DNA from: Candidatus Saccharibacteria bacterium UBA3225 | GTDB lineage: Bacteria; Patescibacteriota; Saccharimonadia; Saccharimonadales; Saccharimonadaceae | DNA length: 19,567 bases | Assembly: GCA_002363515.1 (NCBI GenBank) | Contig: DEVX01000071.1 | Coordinates: forward strand, 1-19,567 | Direction of reading: 5' to 3' | Part shown: piece after piece, positions 7,041 through 12,946 of the stretch | Position numbering within the stretch: the stretch's first letter is position 1 | Layout of the letters: each line of letters opens with the position of its first letter | Position numbers and translations under genes: made by a program | Notes under the pieces: generated by a model | Told to the model about the DNA's origin: nothing | Database searches by the model: none | The model's input: only the letters and a program-made list of their open reading frames with translations

Positions 7041-7049
7041 TGGTAAAAT
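7041..7049 (+). promoter_or_regulatory. Extended -10 promoter, near-leaderless start of the Nudix-RNase HI gene
   Basis: TGG-TAAAAT (TAAAAT at 7044-7049) ends 8 nt before the ATG at 7058, with no Shine-Dalgarno between them. Confidence 0.45.
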
Positions 7050-7057
7050 GGTAATAT

Positions 7058-7945
7058 ATGAAGCAGCGTATTCGGGTGACGGCGATATGCAAAAAAGACG
7101 ACGAGGTCTTGCTTTTGAAGCGGGCTGGGGGAAGAATTGATGGCGGAACGCCGCATTTTGAGCTGCCACAGGGGAAAATTATCTTTGGCGAGCAGCCAGA
7201 AGAAGCTATGACGCGGGTGATTTATGAGAACTTGGGCGCGCAAGCCGCGAGCGTGCAATTGGTTGATGCGGTAACTTTTACTAACTTGGAGGGGGCGTCC
7301 GAATTGGGGAATCTTTATATCGTATATGAGATAAAAATTGCGAGCGGCTCAGTAAAAATTACGAACGAACGATATTCGGCTTATAAGTGGATAAAAGTAT
7401 CGGAGATGGGCTCATTTGCGCTTGAAGAGGCGTCATTGATGGTATTGCAGATTACGGCCACAAAGGCAGGGGTGCCAGCGTCGCGAATTATACAATCGGG
7501 TGAAAACGCACAAGTGCTGCCGGCTAGCGATTTTGCGACTATCTATACCGATGGTGGCTCACGAGGAAACCCGGGGCCAAGCGGTTTGGGCTATTATATT
7601 ATCGGCCCGGATGGCAAAGAACTAAAAAGGGGTGGCGAGTTTTTGGGCTTTTCCAGCTCGCGCTTAGCGGAATATTATGGCTTGAAAGAAGGGCTAGAGC
7701 AGGCAATCGAGTTAGGTTTGAAGAAGGTACATTTTAAGAGCGACAGCTTAATGATGGTGAACCAGATGAATGGCGTTTATAAGGTGAAGAATCAGGATTT
7801 GTTGCAAGTGCACGCAGATGTTTTGAAGTTACTGGAGAATCTCGAAGCTTACAGTTTTACGCATGTGCCGAGAAGTATGAATGTAGAGGCTGATGCGGAA
7901 GTAAATAAGGTCATCGACGCAAATGTGCGCCGGGGAGCTTATTAA
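7058..7945 (+). CDS. Nudix-like domain fused to ribonuclease HI
   Basis: This 295-residue protein has two domains. Residues 1-135 are Nudix-like: VTAICKKDDEVLLLKRAGG, then a degenerate Nudix box GKIIFGEQPEEAMTRVIYENLG (39-60, two overlapping pieces) in which only the first Glu, the Arg and one Glu of the REUxEE core remain, so hydrolase activity is doubtful. Residues 158-295 are RNase HI with all four acidic catalytic residues: Asp165 (YTDGGSRGNPGPSG), Glu205 (RLAEYYGLKEG), Asp229 (FKSDSL) and Asp279 (NVEADAEVN). The RNase half should cleave the RNA strand of RNA:DNA hybrids; the Nudix half may bind a nucleotide or act as a scaffold. The gene is monocistronic and followed at once by rnpB. Confidence 0.88.
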   Translation: MKQRIRVTAICKKDDEVLLLKRAGGRIDGGTPHFELPQGKIIFGEQPEEAMTRVIYENLGAQAASVQLVDAVTFTNLEGASELGNLYIVYEIKIASGSVKITNERYSAYKWIKVSEMGSFALEEASLMVLQITATKAGVPASRIIQSGENAQVLPASDFATIYTDGGSRGNPGPSGLGYYIIGPDGKELKRGGEFLGFSSSRLAEYYGLKEGLEQAIELGLKKVHFKSDSLMMVNQMNGVYKVKNQDLLQVHADVLKLLENLEAYSFTHVPRSMNVEADAEVNKVIDANVRRGAY

Positions 7946-7955
7946 TAGATAACAT

Positions 7956-7984
7956 TTGAAAAAGTTGTCAAGGTTTGATATAAT
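7956..7984 (+). promoter_or_regulatory. Promoter of rnpB
   Basis: TTGAAA (7956-7961) and TATAAT (7979-7984) are separated by 17 bp. The start is predicted at about 7991, one base before the P1 helix. Confidence 0.8.
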
Positions 7985-7990
7985 TAACGA

Positions 7991-8347
7991 CAAGCTCGTT
8001 GACGTAGTCGCTGGCCTTTTGGCGAGAGGAAAGTCCGGGCAGCATAGGACACGGTAGTTGCTAACGGCAACCGCACGCAAGTGTAGGAAAAGTGCCACAG
8101 AAACTATACCGCTTCAGTTGTTTAACTGTTGTAAGGGTGAAAAGAGTGGGGTAAGAGCCCACAGACCTTGGTGGTGACATCGGGGTGGGGTAAACTCTAC
8201 CGGCTGCAAGGAGACCTAGATACCGTGGTCCGCGGATGGTCGCTCACCGCTAGATCCCGTGAGCAATTGCGGGGCTAGATAGATGACTGCGGGCTTTATT
8301 ATATTTATATAATAAAGTCACAGAACCCGGCTTATTATACGAGCTTT
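7991..8347 (+). ncRNA. rnpB: RNase P RNA
   Basis: This is the catalytic RNA that removes 5' leaders from pre-tRNA. The conserved cores are clear: GAGGAAAGTCCGGGC (from about 8025), CACAGAAAC, AGGGTGAAA followed by GTGGGGTAAGAGCCCAC, and at the 3' end AGATAGATGACTGC and ACAGAACCCGGCTTA. Helix P1 forms from AAGCTCGT (7992-7999) and ACGAGCTT (8339-8346) and fixes both ends at about 357 nt. The domain order is that of the ancestral type A RNA. It has its own promoter and terminator. Confidence 0.97.
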
Positions 8348-8357
8348 TATGCCTTGG

Positions 8358-8385
8358 AATTCCACGTTTTGATGTGGAATTTTTT
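8358..8385 (+). terminator. Intrinsic terminator of rnpB
   Basis: AATTCCAC (8358-8365) and GTGGAATT (8374-8381) form a perfect 8-bp stem followed by T residues to 8385. Confidence 0.85.
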
Positions 8386-8498
8386 GTTGTAAAAATATCT
8401 TGAAAAGATGAGAGAGCGTACTAAAACCATTGATCTGAAAATGTTTATTGGCAGTCGTATACTTTGGAGTGCTAACGCTTTTCTGGAAAAGATTCCAC

Positions 8499-8529
8499 AA
8501 AAAATACCCCAGATAGTGGGGTATTTTTT
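8499..8529. terminator. Bidirectional terminator, mainly for rplT (minus strand)
   Basis: AAAAAATACCCC (8499-8510) pairs perfectly with GGGGTATTTTTT (8518-8529) around a 7-nt loop, so it has a U-tract in both directions. It lies 9 nt past the rplT stop and backs up the rnpB terminator. I see nothing else in 8386-8498. Confidence 0.85.
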
Positions 8530-8538
8530 AGTTCCTAA

Positions 8539-8880
8539 CTATTTTACGCTTTCGCAGATGGCGGTAAAGGCTTTTGGATCGCTGACGGCAAGTTCAGCAA
8601 GAACTTTACGGTCGAGTTCGATGCCCTTGGTCTTCATACCATTGATTAGCTTGCTATAGCTGATGCCGTTTTCGCGAGCGGCATTGTTAATGCGAGTAAT
8701 CCAAAGAGCACGCAAATCGCGTTTGCGATTGCGGCGATCGCGGTAGGAATAACGTAATGCTTTGATGACACCTTGCTTCGCAAGACGGAAGCTACGAGTG
8801 CGATAATGCTGCATGCCCTTAGCAGCTTTAAGAATCTTTTTGTGCTTTGCGCGAGCAGCGACTCCACGTTTAACTCTCAT
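8539..8880 (-). CDS. rplT: Large ribosomal subunit protein bL20
   Basis: A 113-residue L20 that binds 23S rRNA early in 50S assembly. The family sequence is clear: [58 protein letters not shown] and [13 protein letters not shown]. It is the last gene of infC-rpmI-rplT, 2 nt after rpmI, and its ribosome binding site (AGGAG) lies within the end of rpmI, so the two are likely translationally coupled. A strong hairpin follows the stop. Confidence 0.97.
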   Translation of the reverse strand: MRVKRGVAARAKHKKILKAAKGMQHYRTRSFRLAKQGVIKALRYSYRDRRNRKRDLRALWITRINNAARENGISYSKLINGMKTKGIELDRKVLAELAVSDPKAFTAICESVK

Positions 8881-8882
8881 GA

Positions 8883-9077
8883 TTAAGCTCCTAATGCAGT
8901 TTTAACGTTTTTCTTGATTTTGCCCTCAATAATAGCAGCAGTTTTCATGTTGCGTTTGCGGGCTTTGGACTTTTTGGCAAGGATATGGTTGCCGAAAGCA
9001 CGTTCGCGGACGATTTTACCAGTTTTGGTAATGCGGACGCGTTTGGCGGTACCCTTGTGGGTTTTCATCTTTGGCAT
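8883..9077 (-). CDS. rpmI: Large ribosomal subunit protein bL35
   Basis: A 64-residue, highly basic L35: [20 protein letters not shown], then the short [16 protein letters not shown] segment. It is the middle gene of the infC-rpmI-rplT operon. The 76-nt gap to infC holds an AACGC/GCGTT stem and an AGGAAAGG ribosome binding site. In many bacteria L20 represses this operon through a leader structure at this place; I could not identify such a site with certainty. Confidence 0.96.
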   Translation of the reverse strand: MPKMKTHKGTAKRVRITKTGKIVRERAFGNHILAKKSKARKRNMKTAAIIEGKIKKNVKTALGA

Positions 9078-9153
9078 TTGATTACCTTTCCTACTTTAGT
9101 TGATATACGGAACGCTTTGGGGTGTAGGGAACCGGTGGGCGTTATAATGCAAT

Positions 9154-9669
9154 CTATTTATGGCGAACCATAAAGGTAAGATTGCGGCCGCTCATCTGCG
9201 ATTTGCCGTCTACGACAACTTCACTGCCGAGTTTTTCGATGATGCGGTTCATGAGTTCGGTGCCGATTTCTTTGTGAGCCATTTCGCGGCCACGGAAGAT
9301 AATCATTACTTTGACACGATCGCCGTCATCGAGCAATTCGATGATTTTGCGGCATTTTATATTGAGGTCATTTTCCCCAATTTTTAAACCTAGCCTGATT
9401 TGTTTGAGTTCGGAGCTTTTAGCTTTTTTCTTGGCGCGAGATTGCTCCTTCATCTTTTGATACTGGTATTTACCCCAGTCGATGATTTTGACGACGGGCG
9501 GATTAGCGTTAGGGGAAATCTCCACTAAGTCTAAGCCGGCATCACGCGCCATAAGCTGAGCGTCGCGACTAGACATGATACCTAACTGCGCGCCGTCGGC
9601 GCTGATAACGCGCACCTCCGGATAACGAATATCTCCATTAATGCGTGTTTTCGAATTGTTGGTACCGAT
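9154..9669 (-). CDS. infC: Translation initiation factor IF-3, likely AUC start codon
   Basis: IF-3 binds the 30S subunit and checks start codons and initiator tRNA. The protein has the N-terminal domain (TRINGDIRYPEVRVISADG, DAGLDLVEISPNANPPVVKI), the linker (YQKMKEQSRAKKKAKSS) and the C-terminal domain (FRGREMAHKEIG, MSGRNLTFM). The frame stays open to 9738, but a promoter (9710-9738) lies inside that upstream part. No ATG, GTG or TTG lies at a suitable distance from the GAGGAG ribosome binding site. ATC at 9669-9667 is exactly 7 nt after GAGGAG and yields a 171-residue protein of normal length. Non-AUG starts are characteristic of infC (AUU in E. coli) because IF-3 represses its own rare-start mRNA. 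Confidence 0.93.
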   Translation of the reverse strand: MGTNNSKTRINGDIRYPEVRVISADGAQLGIMSSRDAQLMARDAGLDLVEISPNANPPVVKIIDWGKYQYQKMKEQSRAKKKAKSSELKQIRLGLKIGENDLNIKCRKIIELLDDGDRVKVMIIFRGREMAHKEIGTELMNRIIEKLGSEVVVDGKSQMSGRNLTFMVRHK

Positions 9670-9709
9670 GGTAGTGCTCCTCAAAAAATTAGACTTTGTT
9701 ATGGCGACA

Positions 9710-9738
9710 ATTATACCAAAATGCTTTCGAAAATACAA
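9710..9738 (-). promoter_or_regulatory. Promoter of infC-rpmI-rplT
   Basis: On the minus strand TTGTAT (9738-9733) and TATAAT (9715-9710) are separated by 17 bp, with a TGG extension before the -10. The start is predicted near 9703, 34 nt before the AUC codon. Confidence 0.75.
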
Positions 9739-9758
9739 GGGGTGCGACCCCAGATATG

Positions 9759-11282
9759 CTAATTGAGTATTTGGGGACGATATTGGATAGCTTCCGAAAT
9801 GTGTTCAGTGGTAATTTTAGGTGAGAGTTCTAGGTCGGCAATGGTCTGAGCAACTTTAATGATTTTAAAATAAGAACGAGCGGACAGACAATAATGGTTT
9901 GAAGCTTGGCTGAGTAGGTCTTTAGCTGTTTTCGTAAGGTGGCAGTATCTAGTAATTTCAAGCGAAGAAAGGCGAGAATTGAATCTCGTAAGGTCGTGAT
10001 AACGTAGGTGTTGTTGTTGGATGGCATCGTGAATCTGTTTTTGAGCGAGAGTATGCTGTTTAGTGCTGGTTGTGTGGCCGCGATGGAGGATGCTGTCGGG
10101 TTCTTGCAAGACAGGAGTTGTGATATCGATACGGTCCAAAAGCGGTCCAGATAATTTTTGACGATATCTCTGAATGGCGCTAGGAGAGCAGGTGCATTCT
10201 TTGATATTTGATTGAAAGTAGCCACAGGGGCATGGGTTCATGGTGGCAATTAGCATAAAGTCGGCAGGATATTGGGTATGCCCATTGATTCGATCGAGTT
10301 TAACGAAATGGTTCTCGAGTGGTTGCCGAAGCGCCTCGAGACAATCTCGACGAAATTCTGGCAGCTCGTCGAGATGTAGAACGCCGAGATGAGCGAGGGA
10401 TATTTCGCCCGGTATGAGATTTGGACCGCCGCCTAGTAGAGTGGTTAGATTGATACTATGATGTGGGGCGCGATATGGGCGTTCCGAGATGATATTTGTA
10501 CATAGAGAGTGAAGGGAATGAACCTTTGTGATAGCGATTTGTTCAGTGAGACTTGGCGGCGGCATAAGGTTGGCGCTGACTTTGGCAAGCATAGTTTTGC
10601 CAGTACCAGGCGGGCCGGTTAAGAGGATATTGTGTCGCCCTGTGACGGCGATGGTCAGGGCACGTTTAGCGTGTTCCTGGCCGATAACCTCGTCTAAATA
10701 AAAATGGTTATGGTTATCTGTTTGTGTATTTTTAACAAAGACAGTGGTGTTCTTGATGGTGGCTTTACCTTTTAGAAATAGTCATAATTCGCGTAGATTA
10801 TGTGCGGGGATTATGTCAAGATTATTGTCGGCTAAAAGGGTGGCTTGAGGCATGTTGCCAGCAGGAATGATGAGCTGTTTAAATCGATATTTTTTGGCGG
10901 TTTCGACGATATTTAAAATGCCCTTGATAGGCTTTAAATTGCCGTCTAAGGACAATTCGCCTACAAACATACGATTCTGTAGGTCTTTTGCCAATAGTTG
11001 CTGAGAAAGGCTGAGAATCGCTAGGGTGATAGGCAGGTCAAGATGAGTGCTATCTTTACGGAGTTCGGCTGGCGCGAGATTAATAATAATTTTGTGCCGA
11101 GGAAAGTCGAATAAAGAGTTGCGAAGAGCAGAGCGGATGCGGTCGCGACTTTCGGTAATCATTTTACCGGGCATACCGACAATATTGAAGGCGGGAAGAC
11201 CGCGAGTTGCGTCGCCTTCGACCGTAACCAGATGACCCGTATAGCCATAGGGGATGGCTGAATAAACTTTTGAGATTTTCAT
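9759..11282 (-). pseudogene. comM: ComM (YifB/Mg-chelatase-like AAA+ helicase), split by one in-frame TGA
   Basis: In other bacteria ComM is a hexameric helicase that promotes branch migration during natural transformation. One reading frame runs from ATG 11282 to TAG 9759 (507 positions, normal length), interrupted only by TGA at 10784-10782 (codon 167). Before it lies the complete Lon-protease-like N-terminal domain (MKISKVYSAIPYGYTGHLV, AFNIVGMPGK, HLDLPITLAI, VGELSLDGNL). After it come LDEVIGQEHAKRALTIA, the Walker A GPPGTGKT (223-230), Walker B LHLDELPEF, the NPCPCG zinc-type segment, LLDRID and the C-terminal helical domain, with no further damage. No ATG, GTG or TTG in frame occurs between the TGA and the Met right after Walker A, so an intact ATPase domain can only come from readthrough. 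It is either a very young pseudogene, a readthrough gene or a sequence error. Confidence 0.85.
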
Positions 11283-11288
11283 AGCGGA

Positions 11289-11317
11289 AGTATATAGGGG
11301 TGGAAGCTTGATTTTAA
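11289..11317 (-). promoter_or_regulatory. Promoter of comM, leaderless
   Basis: On the minus strand TATACT (11294-11289) ends 6 nt before the ATG (TCCGCT between them) with no Shine-Dalgarno. TTAAAA (11317-11312) 17 bp upstream is a fair -35 and overlaps the -35 box of the divergent ssrA promoter. Confidence 0.5.
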
Positions 11318-11336
11318 AGCGTGAGTGCGATAAAAT
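11308..11336 (+). promoter_or_regulatory. Promoter of ssrA
   Basis: TTGATT (11308-11313) and TAAAAT (11331-11336) are separated by 17 bp. Transcription should start a few bases before the mature 5' end at 11348. Confidence 0.7.
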
Positions 11337-11347
11337 TGTAAGTAGTT

Positions 11348-11713
11348 GGGGCTGACAAAGCTTAGACGGATTATTAACAGTATGTATGCGGATCGATTAA
11401 CACCGTAAGTGTTTTCATAAATGCAGACAAAACTGCTAGTAAGCATGTAGCTTATATGCCTGCTTACGCAATGGCCTAAGATATACCTAGGTCTGTTATC
11501 CTCGGTGAGATACCATAACTTCGGATAATATCATACACATGGTAATAAGGTTGACCTTCTGACAGTGGTTAGCACGAAAATTTAGTCATGACTTCGCTGA
11601 GTTTTGTTTATTCCAGCTCTAGTGAGTTTGTCGAGATGAAAGAATGAACTATGTCCGTAGATTGCATGCCAGAGATAGTTCGGACCCGGAGGCAGTATCC
11701 GGCAGCTCCACCA
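11348..11713 (+). ncRNA. ssrA: tmRNA (one-piece)
   Basis: tmRNA rescues ribosomes stalled on mRNAs without stop codons and tags the product for proteolysis. The acceptor stem forms from GGGGCTG (11348-11354) and CAGCTCC (11703-11709), with the CCA end encoded (11711-11713). The GGGGCTGACAAAG start and the TTCGGACCCGG-like T arm near the 3' end are typical. The tag frame most likely starts at GCA 11423 and ends at TAA 11477-11479, coding ADKTASKHVAYMPAYAMA after the charged alanine. A helix CCTA/TAGG encloses the tag stop, as in other tmRNAs. The tag ends Ala-Met-Ala rather than the common Leu-Ala-Ala. Confidence 0.95.
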
Positions 11714-11735
11714 GTGCTATAGAAAAAGTTTAGAA

Positions 11736-11764
11736 TAAAAAGTCGCCAGGGTAGGTGATTTTTT
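11736..11764 (+). terminator. Intrinsic terminator of ssrA
   Basis: AAAAGTCGCC (from 11738) pairs with GGTGATTTTTT (from 11754) allowing G-U pairs, giving a stem that ends in a T-run. Confidence 0.65.
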
Positions 11765-11778
11765 GATGATTTTTATAC

Positions 11779-11821
11779 AAAAAAGTGAAGATCCGGTAAC
11801 TGCGAGGAAAACCGGATCTTC
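11779..11821 (-). terminator. Strong hairpin with a U-tract on the minus strand
   Basis: GAAGATCCGGT (11787-11797) and ACCGGATCTTC (11811-11821) form a perfect 11-bp stem. On the minus strand it is followed by AC and six T (plus-strand A-run 11779-11784); on the plus strand no T-run follows. It looks like a terminator for leftward transcription, although no minus-strand gene is evident to its right. Confidence 0.55.
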
Positions 11822-11942
11822 TGTGTGGAGTGTGGAGTTATATTTTGGAATCGATGTTTGTTTTTGGCCTCTGGATAATATTTTTATTCAAAAGCTACCT
11901 CTATAATAAGGCTTTAAAATGCTCATGTCAATACAAAAAGTG

Positions 11943-12440
11943 TTGTATTATTTACAATATTTTTACGCATTTTTGTTGTGGAAAATACGTGCGCAAATGA
12001 CATGTTTTGGTTCGAATCGGGCTTTGGGCAGGTGGCATTCTGGGCAGAGTGCATTTTGGCTGTCTTGGCATGTATTTTGTTTTGGATGGGTTGGCAAAAA
12101 TTGGGTAAGATATCACGAATAATGGGTAAAAATAGCCATAAAGTATCGTCAAGATGGTTATATCTGTATCTGTAAAAAATACATAAACAGTTTGGAATTA
12201 ACTATTTGGTAATGTAGTAATTGGTGCGCGTTGTAAAAAATACTAATAATGAGAAGATGGCTGTGATCGGCAATAACATAACGTCATATATATTAATGCA
12301 GGTAATCGCAAGTGTTAATTGTACGGACCAGGCGGCAGAGGAGTGAATGGATGTAGTTTATCTGCATGTTGTAGAAAATACTATATGCTATTTAGACATA
12401 TGTACCCCTGTTGTTTGGTATAACGTTGTAAATAATACAA
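11943..12440. repeat. Five dispersed copies of a TTGTA-N5-TACAA-like 15-mer
   Basis: Copies are at 11943-11957 (TTGTATTATTTACAA, the reverse complement of the last copy), 12170-12184 (CTGTAAAAAATACAT), 12231-12245 (TTGTAAAAAATACTA), 12369-12383 (TTGTAGAAAATACTA) and 12426-12440 (TTGTAAATAATACAA). The first and last are perfect interrupted palindromes TTGTA-N5-TACAA; the others have one or two mismatches in the arms. Copies 12231 and 12369 also share ATGTAGT about 11-12 nt upstream. The last copy ends 21 nt before the -35 box of the promoter at 12462. Such palindromes usually bind a dimeric regulator. Confidence 0.5.
11978..12175 (+). CDS. Possible small membrane protein (weak)
   Basis: A 65-codon frame starts at GTG 11978, or 57 codons from ATG 12002. 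It would encode one membrane segment (QVAFWAECILAVLACILFWM) followed by a basic tail (KLGKISRIMGKNSHKVSSR). That is the usual look of a real small membrane protein, but no ribosome binding site or -10 box stands at the right distance, and another frame overlaps it. I do not recognise a family. Confidence 0.22.
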   Translation: MENTCANDMFWFESGFGQVAFWAECILAVLACILFWMGWQKLGKISRIMGKNSHKVSSRWLYLYL

Positions 12441-12461
12441 TATTTTTGAGCACAAGAATTA

Positions 12462-12490
12462 TTGACTTTTATGCGAGTATTTGCTATATT
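12462..12490 (+). promoter_or_regulatory. Strong promoter of the 12497 RNA
   Basis: TTGACT (12462-12467) and TATATT (12485-12490) are separated by 17 bp, and TGC precedes the -10 (extended -10). This is among the best promoters in the window, yet no gene of normal size follows for 450 nt. Confidence 0.75.
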
Positions 12491-12701
12491 GAGAATGTGC
12501 CTGAACAAAAATAAAAAGCACAAAAATAAACAGAAGAGGATGTGTAGTGAATTTGGCGTAGTAATAGCTTATTTCTAGCCATAAATTACACCTAGGAGTA
12601 AGCTAAGCTCCGCCAAACACTTACCGAGAGGTAAGGAGCGTAGAGCGCGTAAACCAAAGATACGACTAGCACTTTATATACCCGAAACAGAGGAGTACGA
12701 A

Positions 12702-12758
12702 ATGGTTTGCAAGGACTATGCCTCTCTATACGAGAGGCGGTCAATAAAGCCAGGGTAG
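12702..12758 (+). CDS. Possible 18-codon leader peptide inside the structured RNA
   Basis: ATG 12702 opens MVCKDYASLYERRSIKPG, ending at TAG 12756-12758. A consensus GAGGAG (12690-12695) lies 6 nt upstream, the best ribosome binding site spacing in the neighbourhood. The codons overlap the GCCTCTC/GAGAGGC hairpin. AGAGG at 12689-12693 can instead pair with CCTCT at 12721-12725, so ribosome access and hairpin formation would exclude each other. No amino acid run suggests a specific attenuator. Confidence 0.3.
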   Translation: MVCKDYASLYERRSIKPG

Positions 12759-12840
12759 AGATCAAGTTTGCGGCTATAAGTAATGTATATATTTGCCGGA
12801 TAAACCCCTCTACCTTTGGCCCAGATATCTTGTGGGGAAG

Positions 12841-12885
12841 AAGTATTTTTCAGTTTGTCATTATAATTGCGCAATACTTATTTTT
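12841..12885 (+). terminator. Possible terminator of the 12497 RNA
   Basis: AAGTATT (12841-12847) and AATACTT (12873-12879) form a 7-bp stem over a 25-nt loop, followed by A and five T (12881-12885). It is AT-rich, so only moderately convincing. Confidence 0.4.
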
Positions 12886-12931
12886 CGCGCGATAAGCGAA
12901 GGGCAGTAAAAGAAAATCACTAGTGCTTTTG

Positions 12932-12940
12932 TGCTATAAT
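12932..12940 (+). promoter_or_regulatory. Extended -10 promoter, leaderless start of the 12947 gene
   Basis: TGC-TATAAT (TATAAT at 12935-12940) ends 6 nt before ATG 12947, without a Shine-Dalgarno. A palindrome CACTAGTG (12918-12925) sits at the -35 side and could be an operator. Confidence 0.6.
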
Positions 12941-12946
12941 TCGCTT

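Larger units (their letters stand above)
11822..12461. other. AT-rich gene-poor stretch
   Basis: No convincing gene of normal size lies in these 640 nt. It holds five TTGTA-type sites, listed separately, and one weak candidate for a small membrane protein (11978-12175). Base composition is more AT-rich than in the flanking genes. Confidence 0.5.
12497..12886 (+). ncRNA. Candidate large structured RNA of about 390 nt, unknown family
   Basis: The region follows a near-consensus promoter and contains a run of strong helices. A long irregular hairpin is made of GTG/CAC, TTTGGCG/CGCCAAA (12552-12558 / 12611-12617), AGCTTA/TAAGCT (12566-12571 / 12599-12604) and TTCTAG/CTAGGA (12573-12578 / 12592-12597). 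Next is CTTACC-GAGA-GGTAAG (12620-12635), a GNRA-capped hairpin. GCCTCTC/GAGAGGC (12720-12726 / 12732-12738) follows. GGTAGAG/CTCTACC (12754-12760 / 12808-12814) is extended by GCCA/TGGC. The last is AAGTATT/AATACTT (12841-12847 / 12873-12879) with a T-run, probably the terminator. The first 45 nt are A-rich and unstructured. I see no RNase P, tmRNA, SRP or riboswitch core. It could also be a long mRNA leader, but the next gene has its own promoter. Confidence 0.5.

Noticed and set aside
6751..7140. 129-codon plus-strand frame between the ncRNA candidate and the Nudix-RNase HI gene
   Set aside because: It starts at a GTG inside the structured region, overlaps the Nudix start by about 80 nt in another frame, has no ribosome binding site, and the amino acid sequence has no domain character. 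The minus-strand frames here are no better.
8408..8659. 83-codon plus-strand frame across the rplT end
   Set aside because: It passes through the strong bidirectional terminator and antisense to rplT.
9142..9147. Plus-strand TATAAT in the infC-rpmI gap, possible antisense promoter
   Set aside because: No -35 box or TGn extension accompanies it, and no gene follows on the plus strand.
9670..9738. Upstream extension of infC to a start at 9738
   Set aside because: The extension contains the -35 and -10 boxes and the ribosome binding site, and its residues do not resemble an IF-3 N-terminus.
10782..10784. UGA read as Gly (genetic code 25)
   Set aside because: The other large ORFs (for example 1090 and 665 codons) contain no in-frame TGA, and two genes end with TGA. 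Code 25 genomes use TGA for Gly often.
12009..12040. tRNA suggested by GGTTCGAATC
   Set aside because: The bases on either side of TTCGAAT do not form a T stem, and no acceptor or anticodon arm can be drawn.
11919..12122. 67-codon frame overlapping the possible small membrane protein
   Set aside because: A TATAAT (11902-11907) lies upstream, but the sequence is an irregular mix of Trp, His and Arg without a clean membrane segment, and it has no ribosome binding site.
12170..12440. Degenerate CRISPR array
   Set aside because: Copies are only 15 bp, one is inverted, spacing is irregular (61, 138, 57 bp), and no cas genes are present. An operator-like palindrome explains them better.
12707..12895. 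62-codon frame starting at TTG within the structured RNA
   Set aside because: The start is not served by the GAGGAG site, which points to ATG 12702 in another frame, and the frame runs through the helices without protein-like features.
12923..12946. GTG start at 12923 for the small membrane protein
   Set aside because: It lies upstream of the TATAAT box, so it would not be transcribed from that promoter; ATG 12947 fits the leaderless geometry.
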